From Neostapfia colusana (taxonomy: Eukaryota > Streptophyta > Magnoliopsida > Poales > Poaceae), in assembly GCA_030760725.1 (NCBI GenBank), contig JASWHV010000011.1, positions 17,323,501 to 17,387,500 on the forward strand: a stretch of 64,000 nt of DNA. The letters are read 5' to 3'. Each line of letters starts with the position of its first letter. Positions within the stretch are counted from its first letter, which is position 1. Both the position numbers and the translations under genes were made by a program. The notes below the pieces were generated by a model, which was not told the origin of the DNA, did no database searches, and saw only the letters and a program-made list of their open reading frames with translations. Below, piece after piece: positions 21,274-33,700 of the stretch.

Positions 21274-22714
21274 ATGTCAAACTTTGACCAAAGCTCCCCC
21301 TTCCAAGAAAAGGGCCGAACGTGAAGTCCAAAGCTCCCAAGCTGCTAGTGCCTCAGAGCCCAAGAGAAAGAGGCTGGTCACCTTGGGAGATAAAGAGCGG
21401 GAAAAGAAGAAGGAAAAGGAATCCGAGGGTAGGGTTCCTCGTGATCCAAAGAAGGGTAAGGCTCCACTTCCTGAGGAGCCCAAGAACAAAAAGGCAACTG
21501 CCAAAGCACCGACAAACAGAGCAGGAGGGATAATAATCAGAGATAAAGGGAAACCGAAGCCCATCGGCCCCTTAAAGGTGGCTGGCCCTGCTAGAGACCC
21601 AAACCGGCAGCCCAACAATCCGGCATTTGTATTCAAAGGAAAGGGGGCTGAAAAGGCGAGAAGGCTGAGGATGGATAAAGTCTATGACTATGAGTAGCAC
21701 ACAGCCGACCCTAGGTTTTGATGTGACTTTCACTACGATTACTACCTCTTGGTGTACAAAAAATGAAGACCCCAGTCACTCAAGCTCAATGGGTAGATTG
21801 GGACTACATGGCCAAAAGGGAGCACAAAGCTTTTTGATGCAGTGATTGAAGCCGCAGAGCACCATGGAATCAAGGAAATCATGAGCTTCAAGTATGACTG
21901 AAACATTGAGGTATTTGTGCAGTTCTACGCCACTGTGTACTTCTCCACCTACGGTGACCGGAAAATCACCTGGATGACTCATGGAGAGGAGTACTCAGTC
22001 ACCTATAAGAGGTTTGCACAGATACTTGGCCTTGAGGAGCACTTGGATCATGAGATTATCATTTCCAATCTCAAGGCAGTGGACAGGGATCAGCTTGACT
22101 ATATGTATCCTAGTCATGTTCCCTATGAGGTCGGTCTTGCTAGTAACATCAAGCCGTTCTATAGCATTCTCAACTGGATTCTGAGGAGGACCATTGCCCC
22201 TAAGGATGGAGATGCAGGGGTAATTCAAGGAAACTTAAGGCATCTCCTCCTCTTGATGGATGGTGAAGAGAAGTTCAACCTTATTGAGCACATTTATGAT
22301 GACATCTTTAATATCTCTCACACTCCAAACCGCTCCTGTGGTTATGCACCGTACATCATGTGCCTAATTCAGAAGGTGTCGGGGATAGTCTTTGTCAAGG
22401 ATGTCACTCATCGACCTCTCCGTCCTCAGCTACCACCCATTGTGCCAGAACCCTCAAGGAGGAAAAATCCTCAACCTCCGTCCAGCTCAGCGGCCCCTTC
22501 TAGCTCAGCGGCTCCCCCATCATCTCCTCCTCTGCAGTCAATGAGTGGATTCTTCAAGTGCTTCAACACACTTTTTGCCTCCTGTCGGCGTGTGGAGGTC
22601 CGGACTCGACGCATGGAGAGGCGTCAGGAAGAGTACCTCAAGGCTGTGTGTGCCAAGCTTGAGGTACCCATGTCTCCCCATGAAGAGAGTGATGGGCAAC
22701 TCACTCCATTGTAA
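21274..22714 (+). pseudogene. Cop-A third ORF: putative plant transposon protein / env-like position
   Basis: From ATG 21274 (one frameshift near 21283) a basic domain opens with KKRAERE, EPKRKR and KEREKKKEKE, nuclear-localisation-like runs. It leads into a conserved-looking domain: YDYYLLVYK, WVDWDYMAKREHK, FVQFYATVYF, WMTHGEEYSVTYKRFAQILG, CGYAPYIMCLI. The tail is Ser/Pro-rich (SSSAAPSSSAAPPSSPP) and ends in a charged, probably helical stretch. Between 21695 and 21901 there are five in-frame stops, two of them probably TGG to TGA, plus frame changes. No signal peptide or membrane segment is seen. Motif style resembles the plant transposon protein domain often found downstream of Sirevirus pol; the function is not known. 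Confidence 0.6.
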
Positions 22715-25700
22715 AAGTCCCAAAACAGGTACAAGAATAAAACTAAGGCTTGAATTCATATGTGTGCCAAAGACATGAAAAATGGGACTTGCTAAAACTC
22801 TTCTTCTTGCAATGTGATAAATGGATGATTATCCAAAATGAGGCTCACATCTTTATTTGAAAGTGTTGAACCAATAAGGATTTAAACACCCTTTGCATGC
22901 AAGTTTAAAAATCAGATTTGAAATTCAAAGTTCACACAAATGGTGGCCAAAACTTTGGAATAATCATGCAGCCCTAGAGTGGGAAATGTGGGAAAAAGTG
23001 GATGCCAAACTTTTCATTTTTAGGGTGGGCTACAAAAAGGAATTATGGAAGCATTTCCCAAACTTCAACCAAATTCAAATTTGTCATGCAAATTCAAACT
23101 GAATTTGGAGAATTCAAATCCTAGCTCACCTTTCAAACTCAGAATTGTGGAATTTAGGAAGATCAGCAAGAGGAGATATTTTGGGAGAAGATTTTGGGTG
23201 GACCCACATGTCATAGAGTGGGATTAGTGACTTGCACAGAAAGAAATTGAGGTAGGGGGTCTATGTTTTTCCACTTCACTGAGGACTTTCGCTTTCAGCC
23301 GAAGCACCGAGGGGCTCTCGCCCGTGCGCCACCGAGTGGCTGCTGTGCCACCTCCTGCTTGTTGCCCACGCGCTGGAGACCTACTAAGTGCCCCCCTTCG
23401 TGCCTCAACATGATCTTTACCGCCTCAGACCAAAGCAAAGTTCATTTTCTTTCTCTCCCTCGCGAGTGGCGCTGCCTCACCTCCGCTGCTCGGCCTGATC
23501 GGGAAAACGGCAAAACAATCGCGCCCTCTCCTCCCCCGAGCTACTAGACGGCACCACGATCTCAGCCTCCATTTCCCCGACGCCTAAACCACTGAGCTCC
23601 GGCCTCCTTTCCCGTGATCAGCACCACCCGCCGCGACCGAGCTCAAGAACGGTGATCAGGCGCTCGTGGACAGCTCTCCACAGGAGCTTTCATGGCCGAG
23701 CAAGAGTGGCAACGGAAGCGCACGGCCACCCTGCTGCTCTCACCCGCATATAAAGCCACACCGTAAAGAATCGGCGGCAAATTCCTAGTTTTTGCTCCGG
23801 CGAGTTCAACCCGAGCAGCTTGTACATTTTCTGCAAATTCCCCCTCTCTGCTCTTCCATAGGTCTTCAAATCTTTCACGTAGCAGCTTGACTAGCCGGCG
23901 ATCAAAATCCCTTTAGCATCCATCACATGAAAACACCTCGGAGCGACGTAGTCCAAGCTTTACCGAGCGTGTTCTTCACGGACTCATTCGGTCGCACGAT
24001 GAAACCGTATTTGCGGCCACTCCCGTGCTTGTTTGAAGTTGTGTCGAGCTTCCTAGTCATGCCCTAGCGCTATAGAGCTAGTCGGTCAAGGTTTTGGCAG
24101 GCTAGGGACCCCGGGCGATGGCGTCGAAGTTCAACCGAGGCCGTCGCACGTCGCCAGCCATCTTCCGGTCACCGGCGGCCCCAGAACACCTCACCATCGT
24201 GTTCCTCGACGTCACAAACCCCCTGGCGGCGAGTCTTAGCTCGAGCAGTGGCCGGCAGCGGCGGTCCAGCGAGCACCGATTCACTCCGGCGAGGGGGAGC
24301 GCGCGGGCGCGGGAAGAAAGCCGGAGGAGGAAGACGAAGGGTGGGTCCTGTCTGTCAGCGGCTCAATTTTAAATCCAGGATCGGTTTGTGGCCGGATCCG
24401 ATGTGCTGGCGCGCAAAAACCCCGTGAACCCGGTGTGGCTGCAATTCTACTGGCTGAGATTTAAACACTGGGTCCAGCTAACTTTTTAGTAGGGAAAATA
24501 ATTCCAGAGATGGCTACAACTTTGGAAATTCATATCTCTGTGTAGAAACCTCCAATTTTAGTGATTCGAATTGGGTTGGATTCATTTTGCAGAGATCTAT
24601 CCAAATATGAACTCAGATTTGTACGAAAGTCAATATATAATTCTGGAGAATTCTTTGAAAGTTTGCTGAAAAAAGAATTATTGAAGAAGTTTGGGATATC
24701 TAAAAATCCTCAAATTTTGCCAGAATATTCTTTAGCACCTTTTTGACATTCTAGCAAAGTTTCAGATCATTTGAAGATTATTTGAGTAGGAATTTGCTAA
24801 ATACAATCTGCTGTGTTCATAAGAGTTCAGAAAATGTTTCCCACTTCAAAAATCTATTATGGGCAATCCATAGCTCCAAAAATCATAGGAAAATTTAGGT
24901 AAGCTCTATGAGACATACTTGAAATTGTAGTTCACTTAATTGGGCATCAAAATGCACATTACTTCAGAATTAATTCTTTTAAGTAGAAATGCTCAAAGAA
25001 TTGTTCCGGAAGAACTACTCAAGTAAAAGGGCTGAATTTTGGACCAATTGACTCTCATGTGACCAGGAACTCACATGTACATTATCAGCTCATGTTGAGC
25101 CCTTGAACAACCTGTGCTTGTTGTCCATACTTATGGATATGTGGAAATACATAAGGAACATTGTGAGAATTATGGAGAACACGATTTAACACCACATTAG
25201 CTGCAGTTTGGCAAGCTAAATCCCTAGGTTGTATAGAACCTGCTGTAAAAGTTTTGAGGCCATTGGAGTTCTTTTTCTTCAGTTGCATCCAATTCTTTTC
25301 AGCTGATCTATTATATTCATTAGGGAAGGTAGTTAGGGTATAGCAAAGACATTAAGATCAATTTAGCTCATTTCTGTTTCCTTGGACAACAGAGGCAAAC
25401 CAAGCCATTCTTGGCTTTTCCACACAACCTCTGTTCCTAAGAAATTAATTCTATAACTTCTTTCCATTACATTCTATAAAACATGTGCATATGCAATTCA
25501 ATAGGAACAACAACGAAGGGGATTCAAAGGAGCGATTCATTGACGTGGATCAAGCTCCGGAGAATCAAGGGTGGATCAGCAAGGATACTAACTGATTATA
25601 TACGACTACCCTGCAAAAGAGGCAAGCTCCGGTTTGCTTTTAACAGCTTTAAGTTTTTACTTTGTATTCACTTTCGGTTAAGATATGAATTGTGCATTAG

Positions 25701-25904
25701 GTCCAGTGTTTGATACTCCTCTTGAATAACCAAATGAATCCATGGAGTGTTGGGTAGGTGTCTTTCACCGTGTAGAACTGCCATGCTTATGTACGGTTCG
25801 GTAGAAGTCAAGTGGTGAGATGCTACTCGCATGTTCAGGAACAACAGGTGCATACGGGATTGGTTCATAAATAAATCAGCAAGTTAAAGTTGAGGCCGGA
25901 AGGT
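22715..25904. other. Unassigned repeat-like DNA
   Basis: No supportable gene. 22715-23260 is AT-rich. 23263-24370 is GC-rich, with a TATA-like CATATAAAG near 23745 and short fortuitous ORFs. 24371-25480 is AT-rich, with a short minus-strand frame (25288-25085) of unknown relation. 25480-25904 looks like the 3' part of an LTR in style. Possibly the left half of the LTR of Gyp-C, in which Gyp-B is inserted, plus remnants of Cop-A. No LTR start was found. Confidence 0.4.
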
Positions 25905-25909
25905 TGTAG
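25905..25909 (+). other. Left target-site duplication of Gyp-B (TGTAG)
   Basis: TGTAG precedes LTR1; the identical TGTAG follows LTR3 at 44697-44701. Confidence 0.9.
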
Positions 25910-28900
25910 TGTGACACCCTCATTTCTGGTTTCTGCATGTATTCAAGTTTCATGTAGAGAAAACATTTTAAAAAGAAGTGGGGACAGAAAAAGAATTAAA
26001 AATATAGCCGAAAAGAGCAAAATCCAGTTCACAAAGAGTGCCGAAGACAACTCTCGCGGCCTGCTGGCCACGTGGCACCTTCGGAGCTCATCCCCGCAAA
26101 GGAGGAGAGGTCCGACCCTGTGAGACACGTGTTGGCCCCGGAGCTAGCCTCTGCGGAGAAGCGAAGGCTGTTTCGCAGGACATGTGTCACCTTCGGAACT
26201 AGTTACCGCGGAAATCAGAGGACCAGTCACGCGGGATACGTGTCGATCTCGGAGCTCACCTCCGAGAGGTCCGGTTCTATTGGACACATGTCGCCACCGG
26301 AGCTTATCTCCGAGAGGTCCGACACTGTTGGACACGTGTCGACCTCAGAGCTCGTCTCTGAGGAAAAAAGGGAGTCCGGCGCTACTTGACGTGTGGCATT
26401 CACGGAGCTCACCTCCGAAGAGAGGGAGGTCCGAAATGGATACGTGGCATACCCGGAGCCACCTCCGGAGAGAGGGAAGGTCTGGCACTGACACGTGGCG
26501 TGCGCGGAGCCACCTCCGAATAGAGAGGAGGTCCCGACCGCCAGGATACGTGGTGCACGCGGAGCTCACCTCCGAAGGAGAGGGAGGTCTCGCTCGTTTG
26601 ACACGCGGCACAACCGGAGCTCGTCTTTGCCGAAGGGGGGAGACCAGGCCCCGGTGGACACGTGGAGCATCCGGAGCCCATCACCGCGGAGGAAACGAGT
26701 TCTTGAACGGTTTTTGGATTCTGTACACGTGGAAATACAGGTACGGAGAGGAAACCAACATGAATTCCACAATGTTACCGCACCAAATAAACTAAAGATA
26801 AGTTGTTACGATTCAACGACAATCTGAATTGGACTCTTATTCGAAATACAATCAGATTAGGACTCTTCTTCTCCTGATTATAAATAGAACCCATAACCTT
26901 TGGCCGAAACCACGAACTTCTTTTCCACCTCCTGAGCCGACGACTTAGAGCCCTAGCCCTAACTCGCCGAGTAAACCCATCGCCGGAGTTTGGTCGAGAG
27001 AGATCGCCGGAAGGAAGCCCAAACGATCTGTCTGATAGGAGAAGGACCCTGAGACGAAGAAGAACGTAAGGTAGGTCTCCAATACTACCTTACGACATCA
27101 TCGCGTTTTCTTTGCATCTGTTCTTTGATTCCTTTGGAACAGAAGTTTTTCGTGAACAGATCACGTGTTGATCGGTCTGATCTAGAGTCAAGATCATCAC
27201 CACGTTCAGATTTGATCCGGACACCCCTGTTCATCATAAAATCCATGCAAACCATGCAAGAACACGTACAAACTGATCTAATAAAAACTGATCATAGGCT
27301 AGCATGCATATGCATCATCGCATCTAGTTAAAGTTTATGCATGATATTGATTGCTGTGAATCTTGTATGTGCGTGATCGCGTATAGAAGGACAAGCTCAG
27401 GGAACCGTTTACGACAAGCTGCCACAACAAGGTTTTGAGATCCAAGAGCAACCGGAACCGCAATAACAAGGCAAGTGCCCCTTGACCATATTGATCCTAT
27501 GTTTTGGGAAACTATTTTGTTTTGTGAAAAGGTGTGTGTGCTGAGTCAAACATGATGGGAAACCCTTTTATAGGTGTTTACTAGTTTTGGTTAAACCACC
27601 CTTGTCGCCAGGGAAGTTTATGAGTCGGGTATGGTTTTACTTTTAAACTTTGCTGAGTCCATGGGATTGGGAAGCGAGATAGATGTGTCTAGCTAACTGC
27701 ACTCGTAATGATAATGAGAAACTGATGTTGTTAATGAACATGGATTGGAGGGAGATCTAGGCAAGACTGGGTTTGTGAATGAGGTAGCATGAGATGGTGG
27801 ATTACTTGCCGTAGATCTAAGGATTGGTTCATGCGAGGACATGCCAGGATGACAGTGCCACCACAAGGCCAAGTATGGGTGCGGCTTAGCTGACTAATTA
27901 GGTAAGTTGCTAGATTGTTATGGACCGTGGAAGGTGCGGGGAATGGGAGTCGAGTGAGGACTTCCCTAGGAACTGCATGGCACAAGAGGGGGCCCGTGGG
28001 TGGGAGAATTGGAGATTCTAGCCTGCCGGTGAAACCTTAGTGAGTCCATACATCTAGTAACCCCTTTGTAAAGGCCATTTTGTGATATCTTGGCCATACA
28101 CCAACGGATTGTGTATTGGTATAATGGAGGTTCTGCAGTCGCCGACGGGTGACGAAATCACAAACTTGTGGGTAAAGAGATGCAAACTCTGTAGAGTCTA
28201 AAACTATCATGATAGCCGAGCTTACGGTCACGAGCGCTTGGCCAACTTCCATGATTAGTTGGCATGGTTATAGGCTATGGTTATTGGGTATGGTTTTTGG
28301 AAGGTTTTGTTTTGGTTTTGTTTTCGGGACTGTTGAGTCCGGGTGATAAGATGGGTTGCATGACTGTTGAGTCATGGCAACGAGGATGGACGGTGTGAGA
28401 TGGAATTGTTTATGAAATGAAATGGTAGTGAATGCGAGATGGTATTCGTGAGATGGTAGCGAATACGAGAAGGTATTAGTGAGCAAGAATGAGGTTGATT
28501 AATGTCTGGTTAGGACATGGAAAGTGATGAACTCAATGGAGGTATGATTGGTGTTTTAGTACACGTTGGGATTATGTTCACTTAAAGGCAAGTTGATGTT
28601 TTATCATGGTTTTGATAAATAACTTTGCTTTCTGCAATGAGCCTTTTTATACCTACCTTGTTGTGAGCTACATATCATATTTTCCCGCACTTGCTGAGTA
28701 CATCATTGTACTCAAAACTTGCATTATTGTTTCATCATCAGCAACAGGAGAAGATACTATGAAGACCATGTGGAGCATTAGGCGTGTAATCTATCCTCAA
28801 CCTTGCCTGTGGGGATGGAGTAGAGATGGAGTCGCTGCTTCTTAGAATTGCTTCCGCATTAGTTAGAAGACTTCCGCTGCTAGAATAAAGACTTCCGCTG

Positions 28901-29103
28901 TTAGATTAAGACTTCCGCTGTGAGAACGAGTCCAAGACTCATGAGACATTGTAATAAACTCTGTTATTCGTGGTCATATATATATATATATATATTCTGA
29001 AATTCAGTTTGTGGATGATGTGTATATGTGTGATGAACATCCTGGGCACACATATGCATCAGTTCTCGGTTCCGTGGTTTTCCACAGAATTGAGGGTGTC
29101 ACA
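25910..29103 (+). repeat. Gyp-B LTR1 (3194 bp)
   Basis: Starts TGTGACAC and ends GTGTCACA, a perfect 8 bp inverted terminal repeat. Holds the G-box array (about 26070-26720), TATA at 26879-26886, paired motifs (28079-28086 with 28157-28164; palindrome 28204-28215; hairpins 28327-28340 and 28356-28380), AATAAA at 28953-28958 and an AT dinucleotide run at 28976-28995. Confidence 0.95.
26070..26720 (+). repeat. G-box minisatellite in Gyp-B LTR1
   Basis: About eleven units of 48-60 bp; exact GACACGTGTC at 26331-26340, other units with one or two changes. The equivalent arrays are at about 34200-34860 in LTR2 and 41930-42310 in LTR3. Confidence 0.85.
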
Positions 29104-29106
29104 GAT

Positions 29107-29120
29107 TGGAATCAGAGCTA
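29107..29120 (+). other. Primer-binding site of Gyp-B internal 1 (mutated)
   Basis: TGGAATCAGAGCTA, three bases after LTR1. It differs from the initiator-Met complement TGGTATCAGAGCCA at two positions. A second, shorter match (TGGTATCAGA) lies at 29161-29170. Confidence 0.8.
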
Positions 29121-29525
29121 GGGGTTGACGGTAGGTTACACGCTTAGATAGATCACATATTGGTATCAGACACAGATTGGTAGCTAAGCCACGCTGACAT
29201 AGGATACAAGCATAGGAAAGGCCATAGTTGGATCACAGATTGGCAACACCCTAAGCCATATAGGACCCCCATTGAACAATCCTTGAATAGGAGTTGTGTG
29301 AGCCCTTGCGATGATTGTTTATGATTGTGTGTTTAGTGTGAGTTGTGGGACGTCTCAAAGCGTTGTCCATATCCACACATAAGTAGAAAGAAGTGTGAGA
29401 TGCCTCGGCACTTATTCACATCCTCATATGGGCTAATATATATAGTCCAATCCACCTTGATGCATATAGTTGAGGGGATCTACCTAACCTTCTAACCTTC
29501 TATTCTATTTCGTTCTCTCTCACAG
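29121..29525 (+). other. Gyp-B leader before gag (copy 1)
   Basis: No gene. It ends in TTCTCTCTCACAG directly before the gag ATG, which resembles a 3' splice site. The second copy (37248-37652) is almost identical. Confidence 0.6.
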
Positions 29526-30795
29526 ATGGTGAGAGGAAATGCCGGCCGAAGGAACGTCCATGACAACCGAGAGGATGGCCACGATGAAGTTCCTATTAAC
29601 CCCGGAGCTGGTGAGAACAATCTGGAACGGTTGATGGCCATGCAGAATCAACTTATGCAAACCATGATCCAAACTTTGGGTCAGTTGCAGGCCAACAACA
29701 ACAACCCCATTCTGGCACCACCGCCGGCTCATAACAGACTGGGTGAGTTCATGAGGACTCGACCACCCACCTTTGCTCAAGCTAATGACCCCATGGAGGC
29801 CGACGACTGGTTGAAATCCATGGAGAAGAAGCTTGCCATAGTGAAGTGCAATGACCGAGAGAAGGTTCTTTTTGCATCGCACCAACTCATGGGAGCTGCC
29901 GCTGACTGGTGGGATGCCCTATGCAACGCTCATGTCGACCTGGAGGCGATCACTTGGACTCAGTTCAAGGAATGTTTCCGCTCTCATTACATCCCTGCCG
30001 GTGTAATGATGCTCAAGAGACAGGAGTTTGAAGGTCTCCGCAAAGGACAGAGAAGCGTGAATGAGTATCTTAACAAGTTCACACAACTGTCCCGGTATGC
30101 CTCCGAAGATTTCAACTCAGACCAGAGGAAGCAATACCTGTTCATGAGAGGGTTGAACAATAAGATCCAGATTCAGCTCCTCAACAATGACTATGCGAGC
30201 TTCCAGAAGCTGGTTGACAAGGCTATAGTAGTCGAAAGCAAGATCCGAGAGATCGAGCAAGACTGCAAGAGGAAGATGCCATACCAGCCCCAAGGGAGCT
30301 ACGTACGACCTCGGTACATGCCCCCGGCCGCACCGCAGTATGGATCGACCGCTCCTGCATACCGACCTAGCCAGCCACCACAACAATGACCCGTTGCACA
30401 AGTACCTCGTGTGCCCTTGCCCCTGTGCCCCGACCCAACATGGGCGCTCCTGTTCAAAACCCCCGCCCCAACGTACCTGCTGCCGTAGGCAACAGGGCAT
30501 GCTTTGCATGCGGGGAAACAAGACACTTCGCGAGCCAGTGCTCAAGGAGAGGCCCTGGACAGCAAGGCAATGTGCCCAAGCAGAACCCGCGACCGAATGG
30601 AGGAGACAATGAAGGAAACTGTGGACAGCAGAACTATGCTCGCGGCAACGTGAACCATATCTCTGCTGAGGAAGCACAACAGGCTGAGGACGTCGTACTT
30701 GGTATGTTCTTTGCCAACTCCAACCCAGCCACCATCTTATTTGATTCTGGAGCATCACATTCCTTCATATCATCCAAGTATGTTGCCATGGCATA
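29526..30795 (+). pseudogene. gag: Gyp-B gag and protease start, internal 1
   Basis: ATG at 29526 (MVRGNAGRRNV). The retrotransposon Gag domain reads WLKSMEKKLAIVKC, AADWWDALCNAH, FRSHYIPAG and RSVNEYLNKFTQLSRYA. A CGA to TGA change at 30387-30389 stops it (copy 2 reads R), followed by a one-base loss near 30420. In the next frame come a CCHC knuckle CFACGETRHFASQC near 30505-30545 and the protease site ILFDSGASHSFIS near 30737-30775. An inserted base pair near 30790 ends this frame. It would form the particle and bind RNA. Confidence 0.9.
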
Positions 30796-33700
30796 ATCTA
30801 CCCATATCACACTTAAAATGCGCTAAGTTAGTTAATTCTCCCGATGGAGAGATGAGGACTAATATAGTATGTCCGAAAGTAAGCCTTAAAATAAGGGGGG
30901 TAGACTTCCTTGCCAACCTCATTGTCTTGGATTCCCATGGGATTGACATAATACTCGGGATGGATTGGTTAAGCAAGCACAACGGGGTAATCCAATGTGT
31001 TGAAAGAAGCGTGCAATTGACAAATGGGCACGGTATTCGTGTCGAGTTTGAGTCAGCCCAACAAACAACCGAAAGGGCAATTTTGAACCACATCGAAGGA
31101 GCAACATTGGACAACATTCCACTGGTTCAGGAATTAATGGACGTGTTTCCAGAGGAGCTTCCAGGTATGCCACCTGATCGGGACATTGAGTTTGCCATTG
31201 ATTTGGTACCCGGAACTGCACCCATAGCAAAGAGACCCTATAGGATGCCCGTCAATGAACTAGTGGAACTCAAGAAGCAAATTTAGGAGCAGTTGGAGAA
31301 GGGTTTTATACGTCCAAGCTCGTCACAATGGGGAGCTCCTGTGCTCTTCGTGGACAAGAAGGATGGAACCCAAAGGATATGCGTGGACTATAGGTCTCTC
31401 AACGAGGTGACAATCAAGAACAAATACCCTCTGCCCCGTATAGAAGACCTATTCGACCAAATGAATGGAGCCCGAGTGTTCTCCAAGATTGATCTTACGT
31501 CAGGATACATCCGGCTGAATATTAAGCCCTCCGATATACCCAAGACTGCCTTTCGAACACAGTATGGTTCGTATCAATATACCGTCATGTCTTTTGGTTT
31601 AACAAATGCACCCGTATACTTCATGTACCTTATGAACAAGGTTTTCATGGAGTACTTGGATAAGTTCGTCGTGGTTTTCATCGACGACATTATGGTGTAT
31701 TCAAAAAGTGAGGAGGAGCATGAAGAACATTTGAAATTGACCTTGCAGAAAATGCGTGAGCATCAATTGTATGCCAAGCTAAAGAAGTGTCCATTTTGGC
31801 TAAAGGAGATATCGTTCCTAGGTCACATTATCTCCGAGAAAGGAGTATCGGTTGATCCTGGAAAAGTGGGAGATATTCTGAAGTGGAACCAACAAAAAAA
31901 CTTGAGGGATATTCGGAGATTTCTTGGGATGGCTGGATACTACCGACGCTTCATCAAGGACTTCTCTAAGGTAGCAAAGCCTATGACGGAGTTGCTAACG
32001 AAGGGAAAAGCCTTCCAATGGACACCAGCATGCCAAGAAAGTTTTGAGGAGCTCAAGAAAAGGCTAACCACAGCGCCGGTTTTGGTATTACCGGACGTGA
32101 GCAAGAGCTTTGACATATATTGTGACGCATCCAGACAAGGGCTCGGATGTGTGCTCATGCAAGAAGGACTGGTGGTAGCCTATGCCTAACGACAATTAAA
32201 GAAGCACGATCTTAATTATCCTACACATGTCTTGGAGCTAGCAGCAGTAGTGCATGCATTGAAGATTTGGAGACATTATATACTTGGTCATCGATGTGAG
32301 ATCTATACGGATCATAAAAGCGTCAAGTACATATTCACACAATCGGATTTGAATTTGAGGCAACGTCGATGGTTGAAACTCATCAAGGATTACGATGTTG
32401 GAATCAACTACCACCCTGAAAGGGCCAATGTAGTAGCTGATGCATTGAGCCGGAAGGGAGCATGTCACCAACTCACGGTTTGGGAGCTACCACCCGAACT
32501 ACGTAAGGTGTTCGAACGGTTACACCTCGGATTCTTGAACAATATGGAAGTGATGGAACTCCACTCTTCATTGGAGCAAGAGATAAGAGATGGCTAAGCA
32601 ACGGATGAGGAGATCAAGGAGATCAAGGAAAGGATCCAACAAGGAACAGAAAAGGATTTCAAAGAAGATGAGAAGGGTACCTTTGGCTAGGAAAAAGGAT
32701 TTGTGTGCCTAACGTGAAGCACAGCCGTGACATGATATTAAAAGAGGCACATGATTCACCCTATTCCATACATCCCGGAAGTACCAAAATGTACAAGGAC
32801 TTGAAGACTTGTTATTGGTGCGATGGTATGAAAAGGGACATAGCCGAATACGTTGCCCTATGCGACACATGCCAACGGGTGAAGGCCGAACATCAAAGAC
32901 CCGCTGGATTGTTGCAACCCTTGAAGGTACCAGAGTGGAAGTGGGAGGACATCAGTATGGATTTCATCGTCGGATTGCCACGTACTCAGTCGGGTTATGA
33001 CTCCATCTGGGTTATCGTGGACCGATTGACGAAAACAGCCCATTTTCTCCCTGTAAGGGCCAAGTACAACGTTGCACAATTAGCCGAGTTGTACATGGAG
33101 CAGATCGTGTGCCGTCATGGAGTCCCGAGGAGGATAGTCTCAGATCGAGGTTCTCAGTTTACCTCTAAATTTTGGAGGAAGCTGCAGAAAGCTATGGGTA
33201 CACGACTGGATTTTAGCTCCGCCTATCACCCACAAACCGATGGAAAAAACGAAAGGACAAACCAAATTTTGGAGGACATGTTGAGAGCTTGCGCCTTGAA
33301 ACGTGGGCGTAGTTGGGATAGGACTTTATCGTACGCCGAATTCTCCTATAACAACAGCTATCAAGCTAGCTTGAAGATGTCGCCTTTCAAAGCATTGTAT
33401 GGTAGGCGGTGTAGAACGCCGCTGTTCTGGAACGAGACCGGAGAGAACCAGGTGTTCGGACCTGAAGTGCTACAAGAAGCTGAAAAGCAAGTCCAAATGA
33501 TACGGGAGAACTTAAAGGCTGCTCAGTCATGACAAAAAGGCTATGCGGACAATAGGCGAAGGAAGTTGACCTTCGAAGTAGGAGACTTTGTATACCTTAA
33601 GGTATCACCTATCCGTGGCCAACGACGTTTCAACGTCAAAGGCAAGCTAGCACCTCGCTACATCGGACCATTTAAGATTTTTGATAAGCGAGGAGAAGTA

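Larger units (their letters stand above)
5918..22714 (+). mobile_element. Cop-A: Ty1/copia element, Sirevirus-like, split by Cop-B
   Basis: Copia order is clear: gag end, protease, integrase, then RT and RNase H (5918-9990), followed by a noncoding stretch rich in CCGGAC palindromes and G-box repeats, and a decayed third ORF. The element is entered by Gyp-A at its gag and by Cop-B at 10526-20256. Its 5' part is off the left side and its own LTRs were not recognised. The pol is copia-type by domain order. The third ORF downstream of pol and the palindromes fit Sireviruses, but assigning 20257-22714 to the same element is an inference from continuity across the Cop-B insertion (56 bp repeat phase kept). 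Confidence 0.75.

Noticed and set aside
24118..24372. Small ORF in a GC-rich area as a host gene
   Set aside because: Composition-driven, with no recognisable motif or conserved start context.
25085..25288. Minus-strand 67-codon ORF
   Set aside because: Reads plausibly (NGLKTFTAGSIQPRDLACQT) but has no family that I recognise and no continuing exons; too weak to call.
25785..25810. Group II intron-like end (TATGTACGGTTCGG)
   Set aside because: Similar to the TGTACGGTTC stretch of organelle introns, but no domain V/VI or flanking organelle gene seen; probably chance.
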